41,942 nucleotides of DNA, from contig DXYB01000014.1 in the NCBI GenBank assembly GCA_019416065.1, positions 1 to 41,942 on the forward strand, read 5' to 3'. Made by a program: the position numbers and the translations under genes. The DNA is from Acidaminococcus sp. GTDB taxonomy: Bacteria; Bacillota; Negativicutes; Acidaminococcales; Acidaminococcaceae. The notes under the pieces were generated by a model. The model worked only from the letters and a program-made list of their open reading frames with translations, was not told the origin of the DNA and did no database searches. Shown here piece by piece: positions 41,854 through 41,942 of this stretch; the stretch's first letter is position 1, and every line of letters begins with the position of its first letter.

Positions 41854-41895
41854 TAAATTAAAAAGGGTCCTGAATTTTCTTTGGGTAGTGTTTTC

Positions 41896-41942
41896 TGTCA
41901 AGCAAAATTCCCCAAAAAGAGCATCGAATTTCCCCACTTTCA
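41896..41942 (+). mobile_element. Possible IS21-like terminus, cut by the window edge
   Basis: From TGTCAAGCAAAATTCCCC the motif AATT(T)CCCCA is repeated (AAAATTCCCCAAAAAG, then GAATTTCCCCACTT). Ends beginning TGTCA with repeated internal motifs are typical of IS21-family elements. No transposase is inside the window, so this is a weak call. Confidence 0.3.

Noticed and set aside
41734..41937. Minus-strand open frame across tRNA-Ser
   Set aside because: It runs through the tRNA gene and its promoter, so it is an antisense artefact.

Overview
The window looks like chromosomal DNA of an anaerobic, Gram-negative-type Firmicute of the class Negativicutes, with Acidaminococcus or a close relative as my best guess. 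This is inference from gene content (citrate lyase, a tagO-wecB-atp cluster, an NSS amino-acid symporter, a T-box leader, a type I-E CRISPR-Cas locus) and the moderately GC-rich coding style. No marker gene in the window settles the genus.

Region 1 (1-6.6 kb) is citrate fermentation and cell wall. citD-citE-citF run leftwards. A LysR-type regulator runs rightwards from the shared intergenic region, followed by a fused citX-citG gene for the citrate lyase prosthetic group and then alanine racemase. No citC (citrate lyase ligase) or citrate transporter is present.

Region 2 (6.7-16.5 kb) runs rightwards: a small membrane protein, tagO/wecA, wecB, then the ATP synthase genes atpI-B-E-F-A-G-D-C and a 63-aa protein, closed by a strong terminator. 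There is no separate atpH. The C-terminal domain of the delta subunit is instead fused in frame to the N terminus of alpha, and the delta N-terminal domain is missing. This is the most unusual thing I see in the window.

Region 3 (16.5-21.8 kb) runs leftwards: rlmD-type 23S rRNA methyltransferase, a frameshifted monooxygenase remnant, a TIGR04076-type protein, a LysR regulator, a carboxymuconolactone decarboxylase-like protein, an SDR oxidoreductase and a flavodoxin. The last three look like a regulated redox operon behind a good promoter.

Region 4 (21.9-29.8 kb) is mixed housekeeping: crcB, a membrane metallophosphoesterase, a Crp/Fnr regulator with a UDG-like glycosylase, a T-box-controlled metA (predicted acetyl-CoA specific), tadA, an NSS transporter, a proline-rich membrane protein, a HAD phosphatase and tRNA-Gln(CUG).

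Region 5 (29.8-41.9 kb) is a complete type I-E CRISPR-Cas locus in the order cas3-cas8e-cas11-cas7e-cas5e-cas6e-cas1-cas2, followed by an array of 36 repeats and 35 spacers with an exact 61-nt period. Cas2 carries a C-terminal DnaQ-like exonuclease. cas6e is broken by a one-base frameshift in an A run. The array contains three sets of duplicated spacers. tRNA-Gln lies before the locus and tRNA-Ser(CGA) after it, with insertion-sequence-end-like sequences next to both.
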